DNA from: Cohnella caldifontis
Lineage (GTDB): Bacteria; Bacillota; Bacilli; Paenibacillales; Paenibacillaceae
Assembly (NCBI RefSeq): GCF_029360585.1
Contig: NZ_JAQZSJ010000010.1
Location: 1-64,000 of the forward strand
Reading direction: 5' to 3'
Length of the DNA: 64,000 nucleotides
Below, one piece after another: positions 1 through 8,780 of this stretch; the stretch's first letter is position 1; every line of letters starts with the position of its first letter. A model generated the notes under the pieces. That model did no database searches. It was not told the origin of the DNA and worked only from the letters and a program-made list of their open reading frames with translations. Position numbers and translations under genes: made by a program.

Positions 1-69
1 CTCGTTCTCCCGGCTACCGCCATCATAGAACGCCTATAAAAATAGATCTCTGGCTGACCTGATAATACG

Positions 70-93
70 AAAAACGACCCCGTCGCCGGGGTC
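70..93 (-). terminator. Rho-independent terminator of nrdJ
   Basis: Seven-base-pair GC stem GACCCCG/CGGGGTC with a four-base loop, read on the minus strand and followed by a run of T. It lies just beyond the nrdJ stop codon. Confidence 0.8.
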
Positions 94-102
94 TTTCCGC
101 TC

Positions 103-2709
103 TTACGAGCACTTGCTATACCCGCAGTTGCTGCACGTCTTGCAACCCTCTACATTCAGCAGCGAGGCCGAGCCGCAGGACGGGCAGAGGTCCTTGGATT
201 GATACGGCTTGTGGTCGTGACCGGCAAGTACCGGGCTGGCCGAGGTTTCGACGGTCGCCGCGATCGGCGTGTCGTTCACCGCGTAATGCTCGGTGTCGGC
301 GATGCCGGCGTGCGTCTCGAGCGCTTTGGCGACGGCGTCCGCGATCGATTCGACGCGGTTCGGGCCGAAGCCGACGGCGCCGGAGCCGCCGATGCCCTTC
401 AGGTGCTTCACGAGCAGCTGCACCTTGTTGCCGTGGTCACCGTACCGGAGGAACAGCGAGCAGACGCGTCCCAAAGCTTCCGCCATGGCGAATACGTCCG
501 AGCCGGCTTTGCCGACGTTCAGGAAAATTTCGCCCGGCGTGCCGTCGATGTCGTTAACGGTGATGTACGCCATGCCGAACGGCGTGTTGTATTTGTAGGT
601 CGCGCCGCGAAGCACTTTGGGGCGGGACTTGTATTGACGGTCGAACACTTGGGCCTGGGTCGGCGTTACGCCCGCGTTCAGCGTCGCGTTGAGCGCGCCA
701 ACCGCATCAGCATCGGCAGCCGGTGCTGCCGCGGGGGCCGGAGCGGCGGCTTCCGCCTTCGGCTCTTCTTTCTTCTCGTCCTTCGCCGTGCTCAGCACTT
801 GCACGTCGCGACTGCCGTCGCGGTAGATCGTGACGCCTTTGCAGCCCAGCTCGAACGCTTTTTCGTACAGCTCTTTCGTCTCTTCGACCGTGAAGTCGTT
901 CGGGGCGTTCGCCGTCTTGGAGATCGAGCTGTCGACCCAGCGCTGGATCGCCGCTTGCGCGCGGATGTGGTCCATCGCGGACAGGTCCATGGAGGTGACG
1001 AACCATTCCGGCAGCTCTTCGCCCGGATGCGCGTCCTTCCACTCTTGCGCGATCGGTACGTATTGCTTGTCGAAGCCGAGGCGGCTTTGACGGAAATATT
1101 CGAAGGCGAAATAAGGTTCGATGCCGGTGGACGTGCCCACCATCGTGCCCGTCGAACCGGTCGGCGCCTGGGTCAGCACGGTGACGTTGCGCATGCCGCG
1201 TTTGCGGACCGCTTCCCCGACTTCCGGATATACCTCGGTCATGTTCTTCATGAAGCCGCTTTGCAGGTATAGATCGGCGTCGAACGCCGGGAAAGAGCCT
1301 TTCTCCGCCGCGATCTCGGTCGAAGCCAGATACGCTTCGCGGGCCATGAAACCATAGAGCTTATCCAGGAACTCCATGGATTCGTCGCTGCCATAACGGA
1401 TTTCCAGGCGGATCATCAGCTCGGCCAGGCCCATCGTGCCCAGGCCGACGCGGCGCTCGTTCTTCTGGTTGCGCTCGTTCTCCGGGAAATGGTACGGCGT
1501 CTTGTCGATGACGTTGTCCAAGAAACGCGTGGAGTAACGGACGACTTTGCCGAGCTCCTCCCAAGCCACGTCATGCTTCTCTTCGTCGTAGAACCGGGAC
1601 AGGTTGATCGCCGACAGGTTGCAGACGCCCCAGGCCGGCAGCCCTTGCTCGCCGCACGGGTTCGTGCAGATGATCGGATTGAAGTACCAGCTGTTGGACA
1701 TTTGGTTGTAATATTCCATGAAGACGACGCCCGGCTCCGCGGATTTCCAAGCGGATTCGATGATCGTGTGCCACATGTCGCGGGCGCGGATCGTCTTGTA
1801 GACTTCGACCTTCTTGCCGAGCTTCTTCCACTTGTCCAGGTCGCCGTCCCAAAGCTCGTTGTATTCGGGGTCGGACTTGTCCGGGAATACGAGATCCCAA
1901 TCCAGGTCTTCCTTGACGGCCTTCATGAACGCATTGCTCACGCATACGGACAGGTTCGCGTTCGTCACTTGGCCCATCGTTTGCTTCACGGTGATGAAAT
2001 CCATCACGTCCGGATGCCAGTCGTGCATCATGAGCATCAGCGCGCCGCGGCGGCTGCCGCCTTGCTCGATCAGGCCGGTCGTGTAGCTGAACAGGCCGCC
2101 CCAGGACACCGCGCCGGAGGAAGAGCCGTTCACGCCTTTCACGACGGAACGGCGCGGACGCAGCGAAGACAGGTTGATGCCGACGCCGCCGCCGCGGGCC
2201 ATGATTTCCGTCATCTCGGACAGCGTCTCCATGATGCCGCCGCGGCTGTCATGCGGAGACGGAATGACGTAGCAGTTGAACAGCGTCAGCTCGTCGCTGG
2301 CGCCCGCGCCCGCCGCGATGCGGCCGCCCGGCACGAGCTTCCATTCGTCGAGCAGCCAGCGGAACTTGTCCTTCCACTCTTTCTGCTTCTCGGGAGAGGT
2401 TTCGACGGAAGCCATCGCGGCCGCGAGACGGTCCCAGAGCTGCTCCGGCGTTTTCTCGATCGTGAGGGTCAGCTTCTCCACGGGGGACTCGACGAGATTG
2501 CCGCTCCGCGTCTTCACCGTGACTTTATTGCCGTTGCGCTCGACGACTTCCCCGACTTCCTTGGCGGGAAATTTCGGATCGTCCTTCGTCAGGACGAGCA
2601 CCACGTCCCCCACTTTCGTTCCGCTCGGGTCCGCGTTTTTCAGCGCGTAACGGTCCAGAAAAATTTTCTCGCTTAGGCCATCCAATCGATTCTTTTGTTC
2701 GGTCTTCAA
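103..2709 (-). CDS. nrdJ: Adenosylcobalamin-dependent (class II) ribonucleotide reductase
   Basis: Reduces ribonucleotides to deoxyribonucleotides with a B12-generated thiyl radical, independent of oxygen; cytosolic. The 868-residue length fits full-size NrdJ. Visible signatures are FNCYVIPSPHD near residue 146 (first redox cysteine), the GGGVGINLSSLRP loop near 173-187, and CTNPCGEQG at 348-356, whose cysteine 352 is the likely thiyl-radical residue. The last 25 residues form a cysteine-rich tail (CPSC...CKTCSNC) typical of class II enzymes, used for re-reduction or zinc binding. Residues about 650-680 are an Ala/Pro/Glu linker. Translation appears to start at TTG (position 2709), preceded by GGGAG about 11 bases upstream. 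It is transcribed alone, divergently from the helicase, behind two NrdR-like boxes. Confidence 0.95.
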   Translation of the reverse strand: MKTEQKNRLDGLSEKIFLDRYALKNADPSGTKVGDVVLVLTKDDPKFPAKEVGEVVERNGNKVTVKTRSGNLVESPVEKLTLTIEKTPEQLWDRLAAAMASVETSPEKQKEWKDKFRWLLDEWKLVPGGRIAAGAGASDELTLFNCYVIPSPHDSRGGIMETLSEMTEIMARGGGVGINLSSLRPRRSVVKGVNGSSSGAVSWGGLFSYTTGLIEQGGSRRGALMLMMHDWHPDVMDFITVKQTMGQVTNANLSVCVSNAFMKAVKEDLDWDLVFPDKSDPEYNELWDGDLDKWKKLGKKVEVYKTIRARDMWHTIIESAWKSAEPGVVFMEYYNQMSNSWYFNPIICTNPCGEQGLPAWGVCNLSAINLSRFYDEEKHDVAWEELGKVVRYSTRFLDNVIDKTPYHFPENERNQKNERRVGLGTMGLAELMIRLEIRYGSDESMEFLDKLYGFMAREAYLASTEIAAEKGSFPAFDADLYLQSGFMKNMTEVYPEVGEAVRKRGMRNVTVLTQAPTGSTGTMVGTSTGIEPYFAFEYFRQSRLGFDKQYVPIAQEWKDAHPGEELPEWFVTSMDLSAMDHIRAQAAIQRWVDSSISKTANAPNDFTVEETKELYEKAFELGCKGVTIYRDGSRDVQVLSTAKDEKKEEPKAEAAAPAPAAAPAADADAVGALNATLNAGVTPTQAQVFDRQYKSRPKVLRGATYKYNTPFGMAYITVNDIDGTPGEIFLNVGKAGSDVFAMAEALGRVCSLFLRYGDHGNKVQLLVKHLKGIGGSGAVGFGPNRVESIADAVAKALETHAGIADTEHYAVNDTPIAATVETSASPVLAGHDHKPYQSKDLCPSCGSASLLNVEGCKTCSNCGYSKCS

Positions 2710-2786
2710 CCCGGATCACTCTCCCGAAAGCTTGATATAAATGCGGTTTCAAGGTTTCATGTCCATTTGTTACCCGTATGTAAATT

Positions 2787-2834
2787 GTACAATATATTGT
2801 GTACGAAAGCCATTATACTATACCACATATTGTG
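2787..2834. promoter_or_regulatory. Tandem NrdR-like boxes upstream of nrdJ
   Basis: Two AT-rich imperfect palindromes, GTACAATATATTGTGT (2787-2802) and CCACATATTGTGAG (2823-2836), are spaced 33 bases apart, about three helical turns. This resembles the paired NrdR repressor sites (consensus close to ACACWATATATWGTGT) in front of ribonucleotide reductase genes. They lie 80-130 bases upstream of the nrdJ start. The link to NrdR is inferred from the motif and the target gene. Confidence 0.65.
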
Positions 2835-2993
2835 AGGCTATAGGACGAAACTCATAAATCATCGAACGGTGTCGGCTAACCTCGAACGATCTCCTATTTT
2901 CTCCCAAACGCTCTCTTTTTCGCGGCCGTTTTGAATAACTCCCCGATGCTCATACTAAGAAAAGGAACTTTCGAAAGCGAGGAGGACATGTTC

Positions 2994-4799
2994 GTGAACA
3001 CGCTTGATCCGTTGCCTTCGGGCATGTATCCCGCACCCGAAACGACGGGCGCCGCCGCGATCGCGGACGTTTCCGCGCCCCCGCCGGCCGAGGCGCCCGC
3101 CCGGTTCATCCATCCGCTGGTGGAACTCCGCTTCGACCGCAGCGCTTTCGAAGATTTGGAGCGCCGGGTCCAGCGCAACGGCCCTTGGGACGACTGGACG
3201 ATGTTCCGTCTGGCCCGGGAAGCCGAGGAAGCCGCGCTCGTCACCGACTTCCATGAGCTGCAGTGCCTGCGCGCGCTGCCCGCATTCGAGCCGATGGCCC
3301 ACCAGGTCGACACCGCGCGCCGCGTGCTGCACGAGATGCGGGGCCGCGCCATTCTCGCCGACGAAGTCGGACTCGGCAAGACGATCGAAGCCGGCCTCAT
3401 CCTCAAAGAATATTGGGTCCGCGGACTCGTGAAGAAGGCGCTCATCCTGGTCCCGGCGTCCCTCGTCCTGCAATGGGTCCGCGAGCTCGGCCAGAAGTTC
3501 GACTTGCCCGCCGTGCCGCAGAAGCGGCTTCATTCCTGGCAGAACGACATCGTCGTCGCTTCGATGGACACGGCCAAGCGGGAGCCGAACCGCCAGATCC
3601 TGCTGGACAACGAGTATGACATGTTAATCGTAGACGAAGCCCATAAGCTCAAAAACAAGAGAACGACCAATTACCAGTTCGTGAGCCAGCTGCGCAAGAA
3701 ATATTGTCTCCTGCTGACCGCCACGCCGATCCAGAACGACATGGGGGAGCTTTATAACCTCATCACGCTGCTCAAGCCCGGACAGCTCGGCGAAGAAGGA
3801 GAGTTCAATTCCAACTTCGTCAAAGGACGGCGCGAGGCCAAAAACGAGGACAAGCTCCAGGAGAACCTCGGCCAGCTCATGATCCGCAATCGGCGCAGCG
3901 ACGGCGGCGTGCAGTTCACCCGGCGGTTCGTCACCAACGTCCCGCTCGTCTTGTCCCCCGAAGAAATGGCGCTGTACGAAGGCGTCACGAATTATATCAA
4001 ACAGCATGCTTATGCCGAGAACGGAGACTTGGCCAGCATGCTCTCGCTCGTCACCTTGCAGCGGGAAGTGTGCTCCAGCCGCGACGCCGTATTCCTCACG
4101 CTCGTCAACCTGTTCAAGAAAACGGCCGAGGACTCTCCCCTGCGGGCGCGGATTTGGGAGCTGGTCGAACTCATCCGGCAAATCCAGGCGAACACGAAGG
4201 CCGAGAAAACGATGGAGCTGATCCAGGGCATCGGCGACAAAGCGATCGTGTTCACCGAATACCGCGCGACGCAGGAATATTTGCTTCGTTTCTTCCGCGA
4301 GCACGGCCTGCAGGCCGTTCCCTACCGGGGCGGCATGAACCGCGGCAAGAAAGACTGGATGATGGACCTGTTCCGCCGCCGCGCCCAAGTCATGATCGCC
4401 ACCGAAGCCGGGGGCGAAGGCATCAACCTGCAATTTTGCCACCACATCGTCAATTTCGACCTGCCCTGGAACCCGATGCGGGTCGAGCAGCGGATCGGCC
4501 GGGTGCATCGCCTGGGGCAGACCGAAGACGTGAAAATTTTCAATTTGTGCACGCTCGGAACGATCGAGGAACACATCGTACACCTGCTCCATGAAAAAAT
4601 CAACCTATTCGAATCCGTCATCGGCGAACTGGATGACATCGTGGAACGGCTGGAACGGGAGGAGTCTTGGGAGCGGAGGATGGCGAAAATGGTGCTGGAA
4701 TCCGAAGGCGACGAAGATCTGCGGCGGCGGATGGACAGTCTCGGGAACACCGTGCTGCAGGCCCGCGGCCGCAGCCGGGAGGAGGCTGGCCGAACTTGA
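2994..4799 (+). CDS. SNF2-family DEAD/DEAH helicase (YqhH-like)
   Basis: Superfamily 2 ATPase of the SNF2/RapA type, presumed to translocate on DNA or remodel a nucleoprotein complex. The helicase motor occupies almost the whole protein: Walker A DEVGLGKTIEAG near residue 125, the DEAH box in LIVDEAHKLKN near 214, motif III LLTATPIQND near 240, and the C-terminal lobe with IATEAGGEGINLQF and RIGRVHRLGQ near 450-495. I prefer GTG at 2994, since AGGAGG (2980-2985) sits eight bases before it; the ATG at 2988 is only two bases from that site. Its stop overlaps the TTG start of yqhG (TTGA), so the two genes are translationally coupled. B. subtilis has the same pair (yqhH-yqhG) near comG. The cellular role is unknown to me. 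Confidence 0.85.
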   Translation: MNTLDPLPSGMYPAPETTGAAAIADVSAPPPAEAPARFIHPLVELRFDRSAFEDLERRVQRNGPWDDWTMFRLAREAEEAALVTDFHELQCLRALPAFEPMAHQVDTARRVLHEMRGRAILADEVGLGKTIEAGLILKEYWVRGLVKKALILVPASLVLQWVRELGQKFDLPAVPQKRLHSWQNDIVVASMDTAKREPNRQILLDNEYDMLIVDEAHKLKNKRTTNYQFVSQLRKKYCLLLTATPIQNDMGELYNLITLLKPGQLGEEGEFNSNFVKGRREAKNEDKLQENLGQLMIRNRRSDGGVQFTRRFVTNVPLVLSPEEMALYEGVTNYIKQHAYAENGDLASMLSLVTLQREVCSSRDAVFLTLVNLFKKTAEDSPLRARIWELVELIRQIQANTKAEKTMELIQGIGDKAIVFTEYRATQEYLLRFFREHGLQAVPYRGGMNRGKKDWMMDLFRRRAQVMIATEAGGEGINLQFCHHIVNFDLPWNPMRVEQRIGRVHRLGQTEDVKIFNLCTLGTIEEHIVHLLHEKINLFESVIGELDDIVERLEREESWERRMAKMVLESEGDEDLRRRMDSLGNTVLQARGRSREEAGRT

Positions 4800-5677
4800 A
4801 CGTCAGGCAGGTGCAGAAATTCGTGCTGGCTTATTTGGAAGCGACGGGGAGCCAATTGATCGAGAAAAGCCCGAACCACATTACCGTCAAGCTGTCCCCG
4901 GAGGCGGACCGGGCGCTCACGGGGCGGCCGTTCTATTGGAGCTTCATCGACAACACGGGCACGGTGCCGGAGACGATGACCTACTCGTGGATGTTCGGGA
5001 AGTCCCCGCCGCCGCAGGCCGGCGTGCCCGCCACGCCGCTGACCTCGCTCCTGACGCCGTCGGGGCGGGTGAGCCGGGAAGAAATCTACTTCGGTTCCCG
5101 CAGGCTGAACCAGTTTTTCGATGCCGTCCGGCAAACGGGCCGCTGCGTGACGCTGTTCGAGGAGCCGCCGCGCGGCGTCCGCGATCCGCTGAGGTCGGCG
5201 CCTTATACGGCCTGGCTCGGAGTGAACTTCAAAGTCGGCTACGAATGCGACATGAAGCGCGAGGAACTGTACGGCTGGGGCATCTCCCTCGCTACCGGCA
5301 TCATCGACGAGAAGTTTTTCGAACGGCTGGACCAGGCGAAGCTAAGCCCCCGCCTGCCGCCGAATATCCATTTGCTCAAGAACGGGATCTCGCTCCGCAA
5401 AGCGATGTCCCAATTGGAGCACGCGCTGGAGAGGAAGCTGAAAACCTCCGATTTCGCTTGGGCGGAAGAAGCGGAAGAACGGCGCCGAGAGGAACGGAAA
5501 CGGATCAAAGGCTACTACGGGCCGCAGTTGGAACGGGCTAGCGACGACCCCGACCAGAGCGCGGCCCTGCAAGCCCGCATGAGGCAACGGCTGGAGGAGA
5601 TCGACTGGCAGTACCGCCCGCGGGTCGGCGTATCCGTGGTGAATTGCGGCATTTTCCACCTGCCGGGACTGCAATAA
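4796..5677 (+). CDS. yqhG: YqhG family protein
   Basis: A 293-residue cytosolic protein of the YqhG family, function unknown. The start is TTG at 4796, overlapping the helicase stop codon, with AGGAGG ten bases upstream; an in-frame ATG at 4667 lies inside the helicase gene and is not the start. No catalytic motif stands out. Residues around 205-245 are rich in Glu, Arg and Lys (EEAEERRREERKRIKGYYG) and probably form a long charged helix or coiled coil. Coupling to the SNF2 helicase is conserved in Bacillus, so the product likely works with, or regulates, that helicase. This is inference from context. Confidence 0.8.
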   Translation: MNVRQVQKFVLAYLEATGSQLIEKSPNHITVKLSPEADRALTGRPFYWSFIDNTGTVPETMTYSWMFGKSPPPQAGVPATPLTSLLTPSGRVSREEIYFGSRRLNQFFDAVRQTGRCVTLFEEPPRGVRDPLRSAPYTAWLGVNFKVGYECDMKREELYGWGISLATGIIDEKFFERLDQAKLSPRLPPNIHLLKNGISLRKAMSQLEHALERKLKTSDFAWAEEAEERRREERKRIKGYYGPQLERASDDPDQSAALQARMRQRLEEIDWQYRPRVGVSVVNCGIFHLPGLQ

Positions 5678-5856
5678 AGGTTATCGTTCGCCGTATTTCG
5701 GCGTTGAATCTTGCCCATCCGAGGGCGTTCGCGCCGTTTTGGCAAAAACAGAACCGCCGGCGCCCCGGGCGGTCTGACAGCAACCAACAGCATCGGCGGA
5801 GCTTGTCCCCTACAATGAACGTGACCGAACCAATATCCCTACCGAAAAGCGGGTGT

Positions 5857-6780
5857 ATGCGCTTGATCCGAAACCGTATCCGTCGCCAATCGATAAGCCG
5901 CTCTGGCGTTCATCGTCTGCCCCCTCGGATTTTGCTGTCCATTTTGGTATTTTGGGTTTCCGTGACGTCCGCCCTCTTTCCGGCAGGAGGCCAGGCGTCG
6001 GCCGCGCAGGCTCCTTCCGGGCTGGAACTTCAAGTCCAAGCATGGCAGCGGATGCTCGCCGCCCAAGACGCGTTCAAGGACTGGGCTCAGGCGGACGCGG
6101 ACATTCAGGCGCTCGGCCCCGGCACCCACGGCTGGATGGCCGTCCTCAAAACGGATGGACGTACGGTCGGGTACATGGTGATCCATGCGGCGGAGGAAGG
6201 CGGATATCGCTTAGGCGAATACGGGGTCGGACCGAACGCCTTGTTCGATCCGGCTTCCTTGAAAAAATCGTTGGAGGAAAACGGGCTTCTCGGAACCAAG
6301 GGCACGCCTTATACAGCCGACAAGCTATACTTTCACCCATTCGCCGCGGTGTGGGAAGTTCGCATCGGTTCCGACCTGTACTGGCTCGACGCCAAAACGG
6401 CCGAGCTGCTCCCGTTCGACCGGAGCGGCTGGGAGAAGAGCCGGGCGCTGCTCTCCGTATCGAAGGAAGAGCCGGAACCGTTCTCCGAATCCGTCTCCCT
6501 GCATGTCGGCAAAACTTTCGACCCTTATGACAAGCTGCCTTGGATGACCGGCGAGCCGACCTTCGACGCCGGCAACGGCGAAAAGGCGCAAACCCGTCTT
6601 CGCGGCGGCCTGCACCTTCGTTATGTGAGCGAACCGTATGGCCAGGACGTGCTCTACGCGCTTCCGGTCATCGGCTTCCGCCAAGGAAAGAACGGACGGC
6701 TCGATTTGGCCCTTGACATGGCCGGTCTCCGCTTCGTTCCCTTTCGGGAACTGGCACGTTTAGGCCGATTTTACGCGTAA
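5857..6780 (+). CDS. Unrecognised secreted or membrane-anchored protein
   Basis: I do not recognise this 308-residue protein. It has a basic N-terminus (MRLIRNRIRRQ) followed by a single hydrophobic stretch (ILLSILVFWVSVTSALF), which reads as a signal peptide or anchor, possibly cleaved near GGQASAAQA. The rest is soluble, has no cysteine cluster or obvious catalytic motif, and contains several aromatic Tyr/Trp-rich beta-like segments (KLYFHPFAAVWEVRIGSDLYWLD). The start is uncertain: the frame is open back to 5644 and no strong ribosome binding site precedes the ATG at 5857. It overlaps the end of convergent yqzE by ten bases. Confidence 0.6.
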   Translation: MRLIRNRIRRQSISRSGVHRLPPRILLSILVFWVSVTSALFPAGGQASAAQAPSGLELQVQAWQRMLAAQDAFKDWAQADADIQALGPGTHGWMAVLKTDGRTVGYMVIHAAEEGGYRLGEYGVGPNALFDPASLKKSLEENGLLGTKGTPYTADKLYFHPFAAVWEVRIGSDLYWLDAKTAELLPFDRSGWEKSRALLSVSKEEPEPFSESVSLHVGKTFDPYDKLPWMTGEPTFDAGNGEKAQTRLRGGLHLRYVSEPYGQDVLYALPVIGFRQGKNGRLDLALDMAGLRFVPFRELARLGRFYA

Positions 6781-7010
6781 TCCGCCGGGCTCTGGGAAAT
6801 GCCCGGGCTTTCCGCGGCCTCTTCCCGCTCCCCTTTGCGGCTGTTCAACCAAATCCCGATCCCCACGGGCAGCAGCTGACCGAACCAGCGCGTCACCCAC
6901 GGCTCCCGTCTCATCCGGCGCTCCCGGCGTTCTTCGGGAGCTTTCGGCGTTTCCCAATACGTCACCACGCGCTCCGTCACGTACTTCAGAAAATCGGCGC
7001 CATCGCTCAT
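6771..7010 (-). CDS. yqzE: YqzE family protein
   Basis: A 79-residue small basic protein matching the YqzE family, which in Bacillus lies at the end of the comG competence operon. The diagnostic stretch runs from FLKYVTERVVTYWETP through the charged linker EERRERRMRRE to WVTRWFGQLLPVGIGIWL. The hydrophobic second half may associate with the membrane. Here it faces the SNF2/YqhG pair, and no comG genes are in the window. Its role is unknown. Confidence 0.8.
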   Translation of the reverse strand: MSDGADFLKYVTERVVTYWETPKAPEERRERRMRREPWVTRWFGQLLPVGIGIWLNSRKGEREEAAESPGISQSPADYA

Positions 7011-7132
7011 CGTGCTCGCCTCCTTTCTCCTTGGCCCTAGTGTTCCCCGCCGGGACCGATTCCAAACCCGTATGCCGGGACCGGTTTGGAGCCACGCTAC
7101 GGGAAAGACTCCATGGAAAGAAGGAGACGCGC

Positions 7133-7843
7133 ATGCGCCGAAAGCCGCTCGCCTTGCTGCTGGCCTGCGTATCCGCGTTCGCCCTGACGGGCTGGGCTCC
7201 CGCTCCCGCCGGGGACACGGATACCGCGGTTCCGCCGAACATCCGCCGGGCGATTCCCAACGCCGACGTGCTCATCGACGCCGGACACGGCGGAATCGAC
7301 GGAGGAACGCACTTCGGCGAGATTAAGGAAAGCGACATCAACCTGGCGATCAGCCGCAAGCTGTACCTGTTGCTCCGCAGCCGGGGCGTCCGCGCCGTGC
7401 TGAACCGGACGGGCGATTACGCGCTCAGCGACGACAACCGCTGGCACCCGTCGCGATCCCGCCATCGGCGGGACTTGTCCCAGCGCCGGGGGTTATCCGA
7501 AGAGATCGAAGCCGGCCTGATGGTCAGCGTCCATGTCAATTGGGGTCCCGGCGGCCGCAAGCGGGGCCCGCTCGTCCTCTACCGCAAAGGCGACGGACCC
7601 AGCGCGTCGTTGGCGTCGTTCCTGCAAGACGCTCTGAATCGGCAGCAATCGACGCGGTATCATCCGAAGGCGGTCGGCAGCTTTTACCTGCTGAACACGG
7701 CCAAAGTGCCCGCCGTCATCGTCGAAACCGGCTTCCTCAGCCACCCGGGCGACCGGGAGATGCTGACCTCCCGGCAAGGCCAAACGAAAATCGCGGAAGC
7801 GATCGCCCAAGGTATTCTGGCCTATCGTACTTTGTCCCCTTGA
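7133..7843 (+). CDS. N-acetylmuramoyl-L-alanine amidase (Amidase_3, CwlD-like)
   Basis: Zinc amidase that cleaves the bond between N-acetylmuramic acid and the stem peptide; exported to the wall. The 236-residue chain starts with a signal peptide (MRRKPLALLLACVSAFALTG). The Amidase_3 zinc and catalytic residues are visible: His52 in DAGHGGIDGG, the Glu in EIKESDINL (about 66), His134 in VSVHVNW, and Glu198 in VIVETGFLS. The size and single domain fit CwlD, which makes muramic-delta-lactam in spore cortex, but a general autolysin is possible. The start is ATG at 7133, with AAGGAG six bases before it. It converges on the deacetylase gene with a 22-base overlap of the 3' ends, which is notable because muramic-lactam synthesis also needs a deacetylase (normally PdaA, a different family). 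Confidence 0.85.
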   Translation: MRRKPLALLLACVSAFALTGWAPAPAGDTDTAVPPNIRRAIPNADVLIDAGHGGIDGGTHFGEIKESDINLAISRKLYLLLRSRGVRAVLNRTGDYALSDDNRWHPSRSRHRRDLSQRRGLSEEIEAGLMVSVHVNWGPGGRKRGPLVLYRKGDGPSASLASFLQDALNRQQSTRYHPKAVGSFYLLNTAKVPAVIVETGFLSHPGDREMLTSRQGQTKIAEAIAQGILAYRTLSP

Positions 7844-8646
7844 GCGCGGCTGGAGGAAGCCACCAGCTCGGAGAGGCGCACGAACGTCGCTTCCGTTTGC
7901 AGCGTCGGGATCGCGTTCTTCAGCTCGCCGGAGGTAATCAAGCCGGGAGGCCCGACGTGGCCGATCGCGACGATCGTGCCGCGTTTCCGGATATGCTGGC
8001 GAAGTAAAGCGATTTGCTTCGAGACGTGCCGGTGCGAATAAACGTCGTCCAGGAAAACGTCGTTCTGCAGCAGCGGAACTCCAAGCTCCTGCGCGACTTT
8101 CGGCACGACCGTCTTCCACGAGGTCCGGCTGTCCAGGAAGAACAGCCCCTTCTCTTTGCATACTTGAAGCACGATCCGCATGACCCGTTCGTCGGCCGTC
8201 GCGCGGGAACCCATATGGTTGTTCATGCCGATCGCGTAAGGGACGTCCGCGATGGCCGCTTCCACCCGGCGGCGGATTTCCCCGTCCGGCAGACTCGTCA
8301 GGATGGCGCCGGGTCCGAGCCAGCTCGCTTTGCCCCGGATCGGCTCCATGGTCAGATGCACGATGACGTCGTGGCCCATCGCGTGGGCCGCCTCCGCGTC
8401 CTGACGCGTTGTCGGCAAGAAAGGCATGATCGCGGCGGTGAATTTGACCGGGAGCTTCAGCATTTCTTCGGTGCCTTTCATCCCGTTGCCGAAATCGTCG
8501 ATCACGACGGCGATATGGCGGGAAGCGGCCGGTGACGGAGCCGGATCATTGGTTGCCGCCGCGGACGCGGACGTTGCCGTTCCGCCGGCTGCCGTCCAAC
8601 CTGTTCCGATCCAGACGGCTAGGACGAGCAAACCCCATTTGCGCAT
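7822..8646 (-). CDS. Divergent polysaccharide deacetylase family protein
   Basis: Member of the divergent polysaccharide deacetylase family (YibQ type), related to NodB-fold carbohydrate esterases, exported. The signal peptide (residues 1-30, MRKWGLLVLAVWIGTGW...) is followed by an Ala/Ser/Pro spacer. The catalytic fold then runs from HIAVVIDDFGNG (double Asp) through HDVIVHLTMEP and GMNNHMGSRATAD (metal-binding histidines) to LLFLDSRTSW and GTIVAIGHVGPPG. A good AAGGAG site precedes the ATG by ten bases. The substrate is unproven; wall polysaccharide is the natural guess, next to a wall amidase. Confidence 0.85.
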   Translation of the reverse strand: MRKWGLLVLAVWIGTGWTAAGGTATSASAAATNDPAPSPAASRHIAVVIDDFGNGMKGTEEMLKLPVKFTAAIMPFLPTTRQDAEAAHAMGHDVIVHLTMEPIRGKASWLGPGAILTSLPDGEIRRRVEAAIADVPYAIGMNNHMGSRATADERVMRIVLQVCKEKGLFFLDSRTSWKTVVPKVAQELGVPLLQNDVFLDDVYSHRHVSKQIALLRQHIRKRGTIVAIGHVGPPGLITSGELKNAIPTLQTEATFVRLSELVASSSRAQGDKVR

Positions 8647-8723
8647 TGGAAGGACACTCCTTATCGGTGATGCGGATTGCCGCCTCGGCGGTCCTCCCTA
8701 TGGTTTCCTGCCCGAGCGGAAAC

Positions 8724-8753
8724 TAAAAATCTCCCGGCGAAAGGCCGGGAGAT
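8724..8753 (-). terminator. Terminator of the orphan binding-protein gene
   Basis: Stem CTCCCGGC/GCCGGGAG with a five-base loop. On the minus strand it is followed by ATTTTTAG, immediately downstream of the stop at 8781. Confidence 0.85.
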
Positions 8754-8780
8754 CGGGGGCGCGGACGGCTGCCGGACCCG

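Noticed and set aside
2710-2930. Cobalamin riboswitch upstream of nrdJ
   Set aside because: The gap is about 220 bases, AT-rich, and lacks the conserved B12-box; two NrdR-like palindromes explain it better.
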